From Myxococcota bacterium (GTDB taxonomy: Bacteria; Myxococcota_A; UBA9160; UBA4427), in assembly GCA_041389495.1 (NCBI GenBank), contig JAWKRT010000006.1, positions 130,440 to 194,439 of the forward strand: a stretch of DNA of 64,000 nucleotides, given 5' to 3'. Under the pieces are notes generated by a model that was not told the DNA's origin, did no database searches, and was given only the letters and a program-made list of their open reading frames with translations. This document shows, piece after piece, positions 45,168 through 54,735 of the stretch (position 1 is its first letter; each line of letters begins with the position of its first letter). The translations under genes were made by a program, and so were the position numbers.

Positions 45168-46219
45168 GGCGCACCCTCCTCCGGCGCGCGCGACCCGCCC
45201 GCTTCGGCCGCGAGCTGCGTGCGCCACCCGGGCTCGAGCGCGGCGGCGCGCGCGACGGCGGCCGCCTGCAGCCGCGCGTACTGCGCGCGGATCACGTCGT
45301 ACTCGTGCTCGGTGTCGACGTCGATCGCGCAGCCCCCCGTCTCGGCGACGACGAGCCGCACGTCGGTCCGCATGAGCCGCGCGATCGCGCGCTCGACGCG
45401 CGCGATCGACACCACGCTGCGCACCGCGTCGGCCGCGCGCCGCAGTCGGTGTCGGTCGAGCCAGCCGCCGATCACGATCAGCAGGAAGAAGAACGCGATC
45501 GACCCGCCGCCCTCCTCCGACGTCAGCAGCCGCCACGCCAGCCCGATCATCGCGCCGAGCTCGCGCTGCTTGCGGTGCTCGTACATGTCCTGGACGTAGT
45601 GGCGGTTCAGGATGCGCGCCGGCTTCGCGAGGTGCAGGTTGCTCTGCTTGAGCCGGTCCTCGCGCAGGTTGAAGTAGGTGACGTCGATGCCGTCGTCGCC
45701 GCCGGGCCGGGACGGGTGGAACATCGAGAGCGAGCGCTCGCGCGAGAGGCCGATCGCGTAGTCGCAGCCCGTCGCCTGCGCGCGCGCGACGAACTCCGAG
45801 ATCTCCTGCGGCGTGATGAACGGGAGGTCGCCCGACAGGTAGAGCACCTGGTGGTCGCGATCCGCTTCGGTCTGCGGGTCGCGTCCCTCCGGCGGCGCGC
45901 CGGGGAGCGTGCGCCGGTAGGTCTCCCACGCGTTCTGGTACAGGTTCTCGAACTGCGGCACGACGACGAGCGGCTTCGCGAGCTTCGCGCGCAGCGCCTC
46001 GGTGCCGAGCGCCGCGCCGAGCCGTTCGGGGTCGCCGACCACGTACACCGACGACACCTCGGGAACGCGCTGGAGCTGCTCGACGACGTGCGCGACGAGC
46101 GGACGGCCCGCCACCTCGAGGTAGACCTTGCTCTCGCCGTACACGCCGCGCGCCGCGCCGCGGTCGCCGGCGGTGACGATGGCGGGAACGCCGCGCGCGT
46201 TGCGGTGCGACCCGACCAT
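45164..46219 (-). CDS. NTP-transferase-like protein with hydrophobic insert
   Basis: The 351-residue protein starts like a MobA/GlmU-type nucleotidyltransferase: a degenerate loop AIVTAGDRGAARGVYGESKVY, then SKVYLEVAGRPLVAHVV and the metal-binding YLSGDLPFIT (Asp131). The C-terminal IDVDTEHEYDVI matches the end of this fold. In the middle (about 230-260) lies a strongly hydrophobic stretch, GSIAFFFLLIVIGGWL, followed by basic residues, which could insert in the membrane. The substrate is unknown. It starts 5 bp after the nearer dodecin gene and is coupled to ygfZ. Confidence 0.75.
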   Translation of the reverse strand: MVGSHRNARGVPAIVTAGDRGAARGVYGESKVYLEVAGRPLVAHVVEQLQRVPEVSSVYVVGDPERLGAALGTEALRAKLAKPLVVVPQFENLYQNAWETYRRTLPGAPPEGRDPQTEADRDHQVLYLSGDLPFITPQEISEFVARAQATGCDYAIGLSRERSLSMFHPSRPGGDDGIDVTYFNLREDRLKQSNLHLAKPARILNRHYVQDMYEHRKQRELGAMIGLAWRLLTSEEGGGSIAFFFLLIVIGGWLDRHRLRRAADAVRSVVSIARVERAIARLMRTDVRLVVAETGGCAIDVDTEHEYDVIRAQYARLQAAAVARAAALEPGWRTQLAAEAGGSRAPEEGAP

Positions 46220-46224
46220 CGCGC

Positions 46225-46437
46225 CTAGCGATCCGACTCCTCGAGCACGAACACGACCTGCAGCGTCACCAGGAACTCGGTGATGCGTCCGTCCTCGACG
46301 CGCGCCTTCTCCTCGACGACGCGCAGCCCGGTGATGTTGCGCAGCGTGGCGCTCGCGCGCTCGAAGCCGCGCTCGACGGCGTCGTGCCAGCTCTCGGAGG
46401 AAGCCGCGGTGATCGTGGAGACGGAGGCGACGGCCAT
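46225..46437 (-). CDS. dodecin-family protein (first copy)
   Basis: The product is 70 residues: one helix and three strands in dodecin order (SSESWHDAVERGFERASATL, then NITGLRVVEEKARV and ITEFLVTLQVVFVLEES). Dodecins form hollow 12-mers that store flavins or coenzyme A. A second, diverged copy lies 25 bp upstream. It is followed 5 bp later by the nucleotidyltransferase gene. Confidence 0.93.
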   Translation of the reverse strand: MAVASVSTITAASSESWHDAVERGFERASATLRNITGLRVVEEKARVEDGRITEFLVTLQVVFVLEESDR

Positions 46438-46462
46438 CGCGAACCTCGTTCGTGTGCTCGAG

Positions 46463-46684
46463 CTACCAGTGCAGCTCCGCGCGCGGCGCGAGGTCGAAGC
46501 ACAGGCGCAGCCGCACGCGGTACTCGACGATGCGGCCGTCGCTCACCTTGACGCGCTTCTCGACGACCTCGACGCCCGTGATCCCGCGCAGCGTGCGGTG
46601 CGCGCGCTCGACGACCGCGCGCGCGGCGTCCTCGAAGCCCACCTCGGACGAGCCGATCAGCTCGCTGACCTTGCCGACCCACAC
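46463..46684 (-). CDS. dodecin-family protein (second copy)
   Basis: The product is 73 residues from GTG (46682-46684), with the family start VGKVSELIGSSEVGFEDAA, then GITGVEVVEKRVKVSDGRIV and YRVRLRLCFDL. It shares the fold and about half of the residues of the neighbouring dodecin, and keeps more of the classical dodecin N-terminus. It is the first gene of the dodecin-dodecin-transferase-ygfZ-TIGR04282 run. Confidence 0.88.
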   Translation of the reverse strand: MWVGKVSELIGSSEVGFEDAARAVVERAHRTLRGITGVEVVEKRVKVSDGRIVEYRVRLRLCFDLAPRAELHW

Positions 46685-46792
46685 GTGCGCGGCCCTCTCC
46701 GACGCGCGCTGCGCGCGATCGCGCGAGCTTAGTGCCGGGGGTCGGGGGCGGCTACCTTCGCGCGCTCCGACCGCTCCGACCGGGAGGCTTCG

Positions 46793-47587
46793 ATGCGCGC
46801 CCGCGCCGCTCTCGACGCGATCGTGTTCTCGAGCGCGTGGACGGGCGCCGCGGCGGTCGCGCTGACGGCGGCCGCCGCGCGGGCACTCGGGGTCGAAGCC
46901 CCGCCCGCGGCACTCGCGCTGGCGTTCGGCGGCACGCTCGTCGTCTACACCGTCGATCGCCTGCGCGACCTCGAGCGGGATCGCCTCACGTCGCCCGCGC
47001 GCAGCGCGTTCGTCGCGCGCCACCGCGGTGCGCTCGCGGCCGCCGTCGCGCTCGCCGCCGCCGCGAGCGGCGCCGCCGCGCTCGCGCTCCCCGCACGCGT
47101 GGCGGCCCTCTGCGCGGCCGTCCTCGGGGTGGGGCTGCTGCACCGGCGCATCAAGCGCGTGCCCGGGCTCAAGACCGCCTACGTCGCGCTCGCCTGGACG
47201 AGCGTGTGCGTCGGCGTGCCCGCGCTCGCCGCCGGGACACCGCCCGCGCCGCGGCGCACCGCGGCCGTGGCGCTCGCCCTCGGTCTCGCGCTCGCCGCGA
47301 ACGTCGTCGTCTCGAACCTGCGCGACGGCGAGGGCGCGACGGCGCGCGCACCGCGGCGCGTCGCGCTCGGCTTCGCGCTCGCGCTGTGCGCGGCGTCGGC
47401 AGCGGCGTGCGCGCTGCGCGCGGGCGCCCTCCCGCGCGCGTTCGCGGCGGTCGCCGTCGTCGAGGGCGCCGCGATCGCGGGCTTCGCGAGCGAACGCGCC
47501 CAGCGCGACGCGGAGCGCTACGGGCTCTTCGTCGTCGACGGAGCGCTCGTCGCCGGCGGCGCGCTCGCCGCCGCACTCATGCGCTGA
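46793..47587 (+). CDS. UbiA-like prenyltransferase-superfamily membrane protein
   Basis: The product is 264 residues with about eight membrane segments. The loop after the second helix, VVYTVDRLRDLERDRL, resembles the Asp-rich motif 1 of UbiA-type prenyltransferases, and the NLRDGEGATARAP loop sits where motif 2 would be, but both are reduced. It may be a diverged or non-catalytic relative. The 3' end overlaps the convergent glutamate-synthase-like gene by 11 bp. Confidence 0.6.
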   Translation: MRARAALDAIVFSSAWTGAAAVALTAAAARALGVEAPPAALALAFGGTLVVYTVDRLRDLERDRLTSPARSAFVARHRGALAAAVALAAAASGAAALALPARVAALCAAVLGVGLLHRRIKRVPGLKTAYVALAWTSVCVGVPALAAGTPPAPRRTAAVALALGLALAANVVVSNLRDGEGATARAPRRVALGFALALCAASAAACALRAGALPRAFAAVAVVEGAAIAGFASERAQRDAERYGLFVVDGALVAGGALAAALMR

Positions 47588-49184
47588 AGGACGACGCGCG
47601 CGCGCGGCTCCACGCCTCGCGCAGGAAGCCCGCGTCGCCGCCGTGCGCGAGCGCGCCGGGCTCGAGGCTCGGGTAGAGCTCGGCGAGCGTGCGGATCTCC
47701 CACGCGTTGACGCGGCGGTAGACGTGCGCGGGCGTGAGCTCGCTCGGGTGCGCGAGGCCCGCGGAGGCGATCACGCCCGCGAACGCCTCGACCGTCTCGC
47801 GGTGGAAGTTGCGGACGCGCACGGCCTTCGTCGGGACGTGCACGGAGCGCGCGAGGCGCGCGTCCTGCGTCGCGACGCCGACGGGGCAGCGGTTCGTGTG
47901 ACAGCGCTGCGCCTGGATGCAGCCGAGCGCGAACATGAAGCCGCGCGCCGAGTTGATCGCGTCCGCGCCGAGCGCGCACGCGACGGCCATCTCGAAGCCC
48001 GTGATGAGCTTGCCGCTCGCGACGACGCGCACGCGATCGCGCAGCCCGGCGCCGACGAGCGACTGGTGCACGACGACGATCCCGTCCTTGACGGGCATGC
48101 CCATGTGGTCGGACAGCTCGATCGGCGCCGCGCCCGTTCCGCCCTCGCCGCCGTCGACGGTGACGAAGTCGGGCGTGAGGCCCGTCTCGAGCATCGCGCG
48201 GCACACGGCGAGCCACTCGCGCGGGTCGCCGACCGAGAGCTTCGCACCGACCGGCTTGCCGCCCGACAGCTCGCGCAGCCGCGCCACGAACTCGACGAGC
48301 CCGATCGGCGAGTCGAACGCGCGGTGGTGCGGGGGCGACACGCAGTCGTGCCCGCGCTCGATGCCGCGGACCTCCGCGATCTCGGGCGAGATCTTCGCGG
48401 CGGGCAGGATGCCGCCGTGGCCGGGCTTCGCGCCCTGCGACAGCTTGAGCTCGATCGCCTTCACCGACGGGTGCGCCGCCGCGTCGCGGAAGCGCTCCGG
48501 GTCGAAGCCGCCGTCGCGCGCGCGGCAGCCGAAGTAGCCGGTGCCGATCTGCCAGACGAGGTCGCCGCCGCCCTCGCGGTGGTGCGCGCTGAGACCGCCC
48601 TCGCCCGTGTTGTGCGCGAAGCCGCCGAGCTTCGCTCCCTCGCTGAGCGCGCGGATCGCGGTCGGCGAGAGCGAGCCGAAGCTCATCGCCGAGATGTTGA
48701 ACACGGAGGCCGAGTAGGGCTGCGTGCAGTCGTCGCCGCCGAGGCGGATGCGCATCGTGCGCGCCGGGTCGTCGACCGGCTCGCGCGGCGCGAGCGAGTG
48801 CACGAGCCATCCGTAGCCCTCGGCGTAGACGTCGATCTCCGTGCCGAACGGCTTCTTGTCGATCACGCCCTTGGCGCGTTGATAGGCGAGCGAGCGCGTG
48901 TCGCGATCGAAGGGTCGCCCCTCCGTGTTCGACTCGACGATGTACTGGCGGAGCTCCGGTCCGACGTCCTCGAGCAGGTAGCGGACGTGACCGAGCACGG
49001 GATACGAACGCAGCACGCTGTGGTGCGTCTGCACGAGATCGTGGATGCCGATCGCCAGGAGCACCGCGCACGCGAGTGCCGGCCAGCGCGCCCCGGGCCA
49101 CACGCCGGAGAGCGCGAGCGCACCGAAGAGGACGAGCAGCGCGACGAGCGCCGGCATCACGTAGCCGCGGATCGCGTGGATCAT
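47577..49184 (-). CDS. FMN-binding glutamate synthase-family protein
   Basis: The product is 535 residues. Two N-terminal membrane segments (about 1-50) precede a GltB-type synthase domain: NISAMSFGSLSPTAI, HNTGEGGLSAHH, KLSQGAKPGHGG, VDGGEGGTGAAPIELSDHMG, and the iron-sulfur cysteines in CIQAQRCHTNRCPVG. The amidotransferase domain of full GltB is absent. Such stand-alone enzymes are annotated as glutamate synthase-like; their electron donor and product are usually not shown. The ATG at 49182-49184 (MIHAIRGYV) places the membrane segment at the start. Confidence 0.92.
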   Translation of the reverse strand: MIHAIRGYVMPALVALLVLFGALALSGVWPGARWPALACAVLLAIGIHDLVQTHHSVLRSYPVLGHVRYLLEDVGPELRQYIVESNTEGRPFDRDTRSLAYQRAKGVIDKKPFGTEIDVYAEGYGWLVHSLAPREPVDDPARTMRIRLGGDDCTQPYSASVFNISAMSFGSLSPTAIRALSEGAKLGGFAHNTGEGGLSAHHREGGGDLVWQIGTGYFGCRARDGGFDPERFRDAAAHPSVKAIELKLSQGAKPGHGGILPAAKISPEIAEVRGIERGHDCVSPPHHRAFDSPIGLVEFVARLRELSGGKPVGAKLSVGDPREWLAVCRAMLETGLTPDFVTVDGGEGGTGAAPIELSDHMGMPVKDGIVVVHQSLVGAGLRDRVRVVASGKLITGFEMAVACALGADAINSARGFMFALGCIQAQRCHTNRCPVGVATQDARLARSVHVPTKAVRVRNFHRETVEAFAGVIASAGLAHPSELTPAHVYRRVNAWEIRTLAELYPSLEPGALAHGGDAGFLREAWSRARASSFSA

Positions 49185-49297
49185 GACGCGCGAGTCTATC
49201 GACGCCGCGCGCATCGGCCGGCCTTCCGCCGGATCGCGCGCGACGGCGTGCGAGGGCGGCGGGCGGTCGACGGAAGCGATGGAAGGAAGGGGATGGG

Positions 49298-49373
49298 TGG
49301 TGGAGCCGAGCGGGATCGAACCGCCGACCTACGCGTTGCGAACGCGTCGCTCTCCCAGCTGAGCTACGGCCCC
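49298..49373 (-). tRNA. tRNA-Ala (anticodon CGC)
   Basis: The minus strand reads GGGGCCG TAGCTCAGC... to CGGCTCCACCA. The acceptor stem pairs seven bases with one G-T, the D-arm contains AGCTCAGCTGGGAGAGC, and the anticodon loop is TTCGCAA on the stem ACGCG/CGCGT. The T-arm carries GGTTCGATCC, and CCA is encoded. Total length is 76 nt. The anticodon CGC reads GCG, an abundant Ala codon in this genome. Confidence 0.96.
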
Positions 49374-49513
49374 AGAATCCCCTGATCGGCCCCCGGACCG
49401 GGCGCGACGACCGACCGCCCGAAGTCCGGACGACCCGACGCGTGCCATCAGCTCGGGAGAACCGGGACGCGCGAGTGCGGCTGCGGGCGCGGGGGCACCG
49501 CAGCGCCGGCACC

Positions 49514-51316
49514 TTAGGTCTCGGCCTCGTGGGCGTCAACCGCGCCGCGAGCACCCGTCGGCGCGCCCGCGCGCTCCGACGCACCGCTCGGCGCGCGCGC
49601 ACGCGCGCCGAGCGCGCCCGCCGGGTGCAGCTCCGCATACTCGGCGCGCGTCTGCCCCGCCCGCTCCTGGAGCTCCGCCGCGAGCGCCGCGACCACGGCG
49701 ACCTCGGCGGCCACGCTCGCGCGCGGCGCGAGCCCGAGGGGGCCGCCCTCCTCGGCGACGGCCGTCTCGAGCACGGCCTCCGCGAGCCGCGCGAGGCGCG
49801 AGGCGGGGTCGCCCGTCACCGCGACGATGCGCACACCGCGCGCCGCCGCGCGCGCGGCGAGCTCGACGAGCTCGTCGGTCTCGCCGCTCTGGCTGATCGC
49901 GACGAGCGCGTCGCCGGGGGCGAGCTGGCCGAGGCTTCCGTGCAGGGCTTCGAGCGGGTCGAGCGCCGCAGCCGGTGTACCGGTCGACGAGAGCAGCGCC
50001 GCGGCATAGCGCGCCACGTGCCCGGGCTTGCCGACGCCGGTCGCGTGGCAGCGACCGCCCGCGGCGATCGCGTCGGCCGCGCGCGCGAAGTCGCCGCCGC
50101 GCGCGCGGGCGCGCAGCGCGGCGAGCGCCCCGCGCGCGGCGTCGAGGACGCGCAGCGCGGCGGCGCCGCGCGCGTCATCCGCGCGCGCACCGTCTCGCTG
50201 CGCGTCGGCGGCGGGATCGCCGCGGTCGTGCGCGTCATCGGAGCGCGCACCCGCGGCATGCGCGTCATCGGCGAGCGCCGCGAGCGCGTCGCGAGCGCGC
50301 GCGCTGCCTTCGAAGACCGCGAGGGCGGCGGCGCGCGCGCCGGCCGCGTCGAGCGGGAAAGCGCCGAGCTGGGCTGCGCAGACGGCGCCGCAGGCGTTGC
50401 CGAAGCGCGCGGCGTCCTCGGCGCCGAGCCCCGCGCACGACGCGGCGAGCAGCCCTCCGAGGAAGGCGTCGCCCGCACCGGTCGTGTCGACGACCCGCGC
50501 ACCGTCCGGAAGCCGCGCCGCCGCGACCGCGATCTCGAGCCCGTCCGCCGTCGCGATCGCGCAGCCGCGCTCGCCGTCGGTGATGGCGACGAGCCGCGCC
50601 GCATAGCGATCGCGCAGGCGCCGCGCGACGTCGAGCGCGGGCGCGCGCGCGTCGACACCGGCGAGCTCGAGCGCTGCGCTCTTCGAGGGCTTCAGCACGT
50701 CGGCGCGCCGCAGGAGCGCGTCGAGCTCGGCCTCGCTTCCGAGCGTCGCGCGAGCCTGCGCGGGCGGGACGTCGAGGTCGAGCCACGTCTCGCAGCCGTG
50801 CTCGCGCGCGAGTGCGAACGCCTCGAGCGCGGCCGCGAGCGGGAGCTGCGAGACCTCGGTCGCGACGCGGCGCGCGCGCGCGACGAACGCCGCGTGGCGC
50901 GCCCGCACGTCGGCGGCGGTGGTCGCGGCGGTCGCGCCCGGCGCCATGTAGATCGCGCGCGCGCCGGCCGCGTCGACGAAGATCTCGGCGAGCGAGGTCG
51001 CATCCGCGACGAGCGCGATGTCGCGCGCGATGCCGCGCGCGTCCATCGCGGCGCGCAGGAAGCGTCCGTCGTCGTCGTCGCCCTGGCGGCCGAAGACGCC
51101 GCAGCGCACGCCCATCGCCGCGGCCCAGCCGAGATGGTTGAGGACGACGCCGCCGACGCATCGCTCGACGACGGCGCCCGAGGCGAGCGGTGCGAGCAGC
51201 GACTTCGCGTCGGCGCCGGCGAGCGCCGCGGCGCGGTGGACGCGGTCGACGACCATGCTCCCGATGCCGACGACATCGAGCGGTCGCGACGCGAGGTCGG
51301 CCGGGGGCTCGGTCAA
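49514..51316 (-). CDS. PfkB-type sugar kinase fused to a KdsD-like SIS domain
   Basis: The product is about 600 residues. Residues 10-330 are a ribokinase/PfkB kinase with the catalytic DTTGAGDAFLGGL (277-289) and GCVGGVVLNHL-type N-terminal substrate region. An Asp/Ala-rich linker with repeats (about 345-385) leads to a SIS domain of KdsD/GutQ type: GVGKPGHVAR (427-436), SSTGTPAAALDPLEALHG and SQSGETDE (475-482). KdsD-like isomerases interconvert ribulose-5-P and arabinose-5-P. A one-chain kinase-isomerase would link phosphorylation to isomerisation. TTG at 51314-51316 follows GGAGA; an ATG at 51370 is possible. Confidence 0.83.
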   Translation of the reverse strand: MTEPPADLASRPLDVVGIGSMVVDRVHRAAALAGADAKSLLAPLASGAVVERCVGGVVLNHLGWAAAMGVRCGVFGRQGDDDDGRFLRAAMDARGIARDIALVADATSLAEIFVDAAGARAIYMAPGATAATTAADVRARHAAFVARARRVATEVSQLPLAAALEAFALAREHGCETWLDLDVPPAQARATLGSEAELDALLRRADVLKPSKSAALELAGVDARAPALDVARRLRDRYAARLVAITDGERGCAIATADGLEIAVAAARLPDGARVVDTTGAGDAFLGGLLAASCAGLGAEDAARFGNACGAVCAAQLGAFPLDAAGARAAALAVFEGSARARDALAALADDAHAAGARSDDAHDRGDPAADAQRDGARADDARGAAALRVLDAARGALAALRARARGGDFARAADAIAAGGRCHATGVGKPGHVARYAAALLSSTGTPAAALDPLEALHGSLGQLAPGDALVAISQSGETDELVELAARAAARGVRIVAVTGDPASRLARLAEAVLETAVAEEGGPLGLAPRASVAAEVAVVAALAAELQERAGQTRAEYAELHPAGALGARARAPSGASERAGAPTGARGAVDAHEAET

Positions 51317-51388
51317 GCGGGCGTCTCCGGGGGCGAGGCGCGCCGAGCGTAGCAACCGCCCGGATCGCACCGGCGCCTCGGGCGCGCG

Positions 51389-51994
51389 TCAGACGGTCTC
51401 GAAGAAGTACGTCATGCGGACGCCGAGCGCGGTGGCGAGCTTGTGGAGCGTCGACATCGAGGCCGCGCTCTTCCCGAGCTCGATCTGCGAGATCAGGCTC
51501 ACCGAGAGGCCCGTGCGGTTCGCGAGCTGCTTCAGCGTGAGCGTCCGCTCCTTGCGGCGGCTGCGGATGCGGCGCCCGACCTCGGTGTTCAAGTGCGTCT
51601 CGAGGTCGACCAGCAGCCCCTTCTCGCGGATCGCCGCGTCGAGCACGGCGCGCAGCTCCTCCTCGTCGAGCGGCTTCTGGAGATAGTGGAAGGCCTGGTG
51701 CTTCATCGTCGCGACCGCCATCTCGACGGTCGGGAGCGCGGTCATCGCGATGATGCAGAGGTCGGAGTCCGCGCCGCGGATGGCGGCGAGCGCGTCGAGC
51801 CCCGCCTGGTTGCCCGGCGACACGTCGAGCAGCACGAGCTGGTAGCGGCCCTGGCGCAGCTCGGCGTCGGCGGCCGCCGCGTCGTCGCAGAAGTGGACGC
51901 GATAGCCCTCGCGGCCGAGGAGCTCCTTCAGGTCGACCTTCGTGCCCTCGTCCGGGTCGAGCACGAGCACGGTGAGCTGCTGCTTTCCCGCCAT
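51389..51994 (-). CDS. response-regulator receiver fused to XRE-type HTH
   Basis: The 201-residue protein has an N-terminal receiver domain (5-125): acidic pocket Asp13/Asp15, phospho-acceptor Asp57 in LVLLDVSPG, Thr85 and Lys107 (LQKPLD). A short helix then connects to a C-terminal Xre/Cro helix-turn-helix (139-195: RRIRSRRKERTLTLKQLANR then TGLSVSLISQIELGKS). Receiver domains are normally joined to OmpR, NarL or AAA+ outputs; an XRE output is uncommon. No histidine kinase gene is nearby. A strong dyad lies about 150 bp upstream. Confidence 0.92.
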   Translation of the reverse strand: MAGKQQLTVLVLDPDEGTKVDLKELLGREGYRVHFCDDAAAADAELRQGRYQLVLLDVSPGNQAGLDALAAIRGADSDLCIIAMTALPTVEMAVATMKHQAFHYLQKPLDEEELRAVLDAAIREKGLLVDLETHLNTEVGRRIRSRRKERTLTLKQLANRTGLSVSLISQIELGKSAASMSTLHKLATALGVRMTYFFETV

Positions 51995-52144
51995 GGAATC
52001 CCCTACCCCGCTTCGCCGGGAGCCGCGGAGGGCCGCCTCGGCGATGTGCGCTCGGAGCTCGAAGTCCCTCTCCCTGCTCGGGTTTCGGGCTCGCGTTGCG
52101 CGTTCGGGACAGGCTTTCGGTATTTCACACCAGCTGCATGAGCG

Positions 52145-52161
52145 GGAATTTCAGAATTTCC
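52145..52161. promoter_or_regulatory. AT-rich 17-bp dyad upstream of the receiver-XRE gene
   Basis: The minus strand reads GGAAATTCTGAAATTCC, a dyad of form GGAAnTTCnGAAnTTCC in which the nine-base core and both ends are symmetric. It is embedded in the most AT-rich stretch nearby (about 52130-52173), with a further partial repeat GGGATTTTC at 52162-52170. It lies 151 bp upstream of the regulator start and downstream of the convergent-free end of the exported protein gene. It fits an operator for the dimeric XRE regulator (autoregulation). Confidence 0.5.
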
Positions 52162-52228
52162 GGGATTTTCTCCAGGCAGCGGCTCGGGTCTCGGCCCGGT
52201 GTGCGGGCTCGTGGGTTCGCCCGCGCCT

Positions 52229-53203
52229 TCACCGGGTGTCGGACGGAGCCTCCGCGTCGCCCGGCGCGACGCCCGCGCCCGGCGTGGCGGGCACGATCGG
52301 CGACTCGAGCCAGGAGCGCGAGAACGCGGCCGCGGGCGCGTCGACCGCCGACGCTCCCACGACGTCGAAGCGCACGCTCGGCTTGCCCGGCTCGTCGACC
52401 TGGTACCACGCCGGCGCCGAGAGCCGTCCGAAGTTCGCGACCGGCCCGAGCCACACGACGACGCCCGTCGGCAGGTCGATGCGCCGCGGCTCGAAGCTCG
52501 CGAGGTCGACCCAGAGCGCGGCGCGCGGCCCGTCCGCGAGCAGCGGGTCGGCCGTCATCACGTCGCGCACGGGCATGTCGTCGCCGAACGGCGAGGCCGC
52601 CACGTCGGCGAGCCCGTCGCCCGCGTCGTCGGGGTCGTCCTCCGGCGGCTCCGGCAGCTCGCGCGGCGGCGGCACGCGGCGCGGGTCGCCGAGCACGTAG
52701 CAGTCGCCCTCGCCGCACGGCGCGAGACCGATGGCGTCGACCTCGGCGCCGATCGATTCGAGCCCCGCGCGCAGCGCGAGCGTCGAGTCGGTCTGCAGCA
52801 GGAAGAGCGGGGGCAGGAACTCGCGCGGCGAGGCCAGCAGCTCGCCGTTGCGCACGGCGAGGTGCTCGCCCGCCTGCAGCACGTGCCGCTCGACGAGCCC
52901 GCCCGCGCCGCGCAGCTCGAGCCGCGCGAGCCCGCTCGGGTGCGTCACGAGCACGCCGCGCCCGATGACGTCGCCCGGACTCGCGCCCGCGCCGTCGGCG
53001 CTCGCGTCCGCGGCGGTGCCGGCCGCGCCCGGCCCCGCGCCGACGATGCGCATCGAGACCTCGAAGCGCAGCGACTGCGCGCGGCCGACCGTCTTGTTGT
53101 GACGCGCGACGGCGGCGAGCACGCGGCTCGCCTGCGGGATGTAGGCCTGCGCCGCGGCGGCGGCGACGAGCAGTGCGGCGGCGACGGCGAGCGGGCGGCG
53201 CAC
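52229..53203 (-). CDS. exported protein, possible LolA-like fold
   Basis: The product is 324 residues from a GTG (53201-53203) with GAGG 8 bp upstream. A signal peptide ends near AAAQAYIPQA. The mature part has strands resembling outer-membrane lipoprotein-sorting (LolA-like) proteins: SLRFEVSMRIV, GLARLELRG, then FLLQTDSTLALRAGL, and WVDLASFEPRRIDLPTG. Two Cys (APCGEGDCYVLG) may form a disulfide. The fold assignment is weak. It starts 4 bp after the enolase stop, so it is co-transcribed with eno. Confidence 0.65.
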   Translation of the reverse strand: MRRPLAVAAALLVAAAAAQAYIPQASRVLAAVARHNKTVGRAQSLRFEVSMRIVGAGPGAAGTAADASADGAGASPGDVIGRGVLVTHPSGLARLELRGAGGLVERHVLQAGEHLAVRNGELLASPREFLPPLFLLQTDSTLALRAGLESIGAEVDAIGLAPCGEGDCYVLGDPRRVPPPRELPEPPEDDPDDAGDGLADVAASPFGDDMPVRDVMTADPLLADGPRAALWVDLASFEPRRIDLPTGVVVWLGPVANFGRLSAPAWYQVDEPGKPSVRFDVVGASAVDAPAAAFSRSWLESPIVPATPGAGVAPGDAEAPSDTR

Positions 53204-53207
53204 GCGC

Positions 53208-54500
<1,293 letters not shown>

Positions 54501-54735
54501 CTCCGAAACGTCTCCTCTCCACATGGCGCGCGCCCGGAAGCCTTCCGCGCGCGGGGCGGCCCGCGAGCCGCTCGCTCGTGCGTGGGTGCGCGTTCGACCG
54601 GGTTCGGGTGACGCGCGCCGCGCGCCCGCGCGTGCGGGGCCCCGCCCGGGGCGGCGGGAGGCTAGCAGGTCGCGCGCCGCGGCCGGGCGCGTTCGACCGG
54701 CGCGAGTCGCGCGCTCGCGGAAGTCGCGCGGCGCC

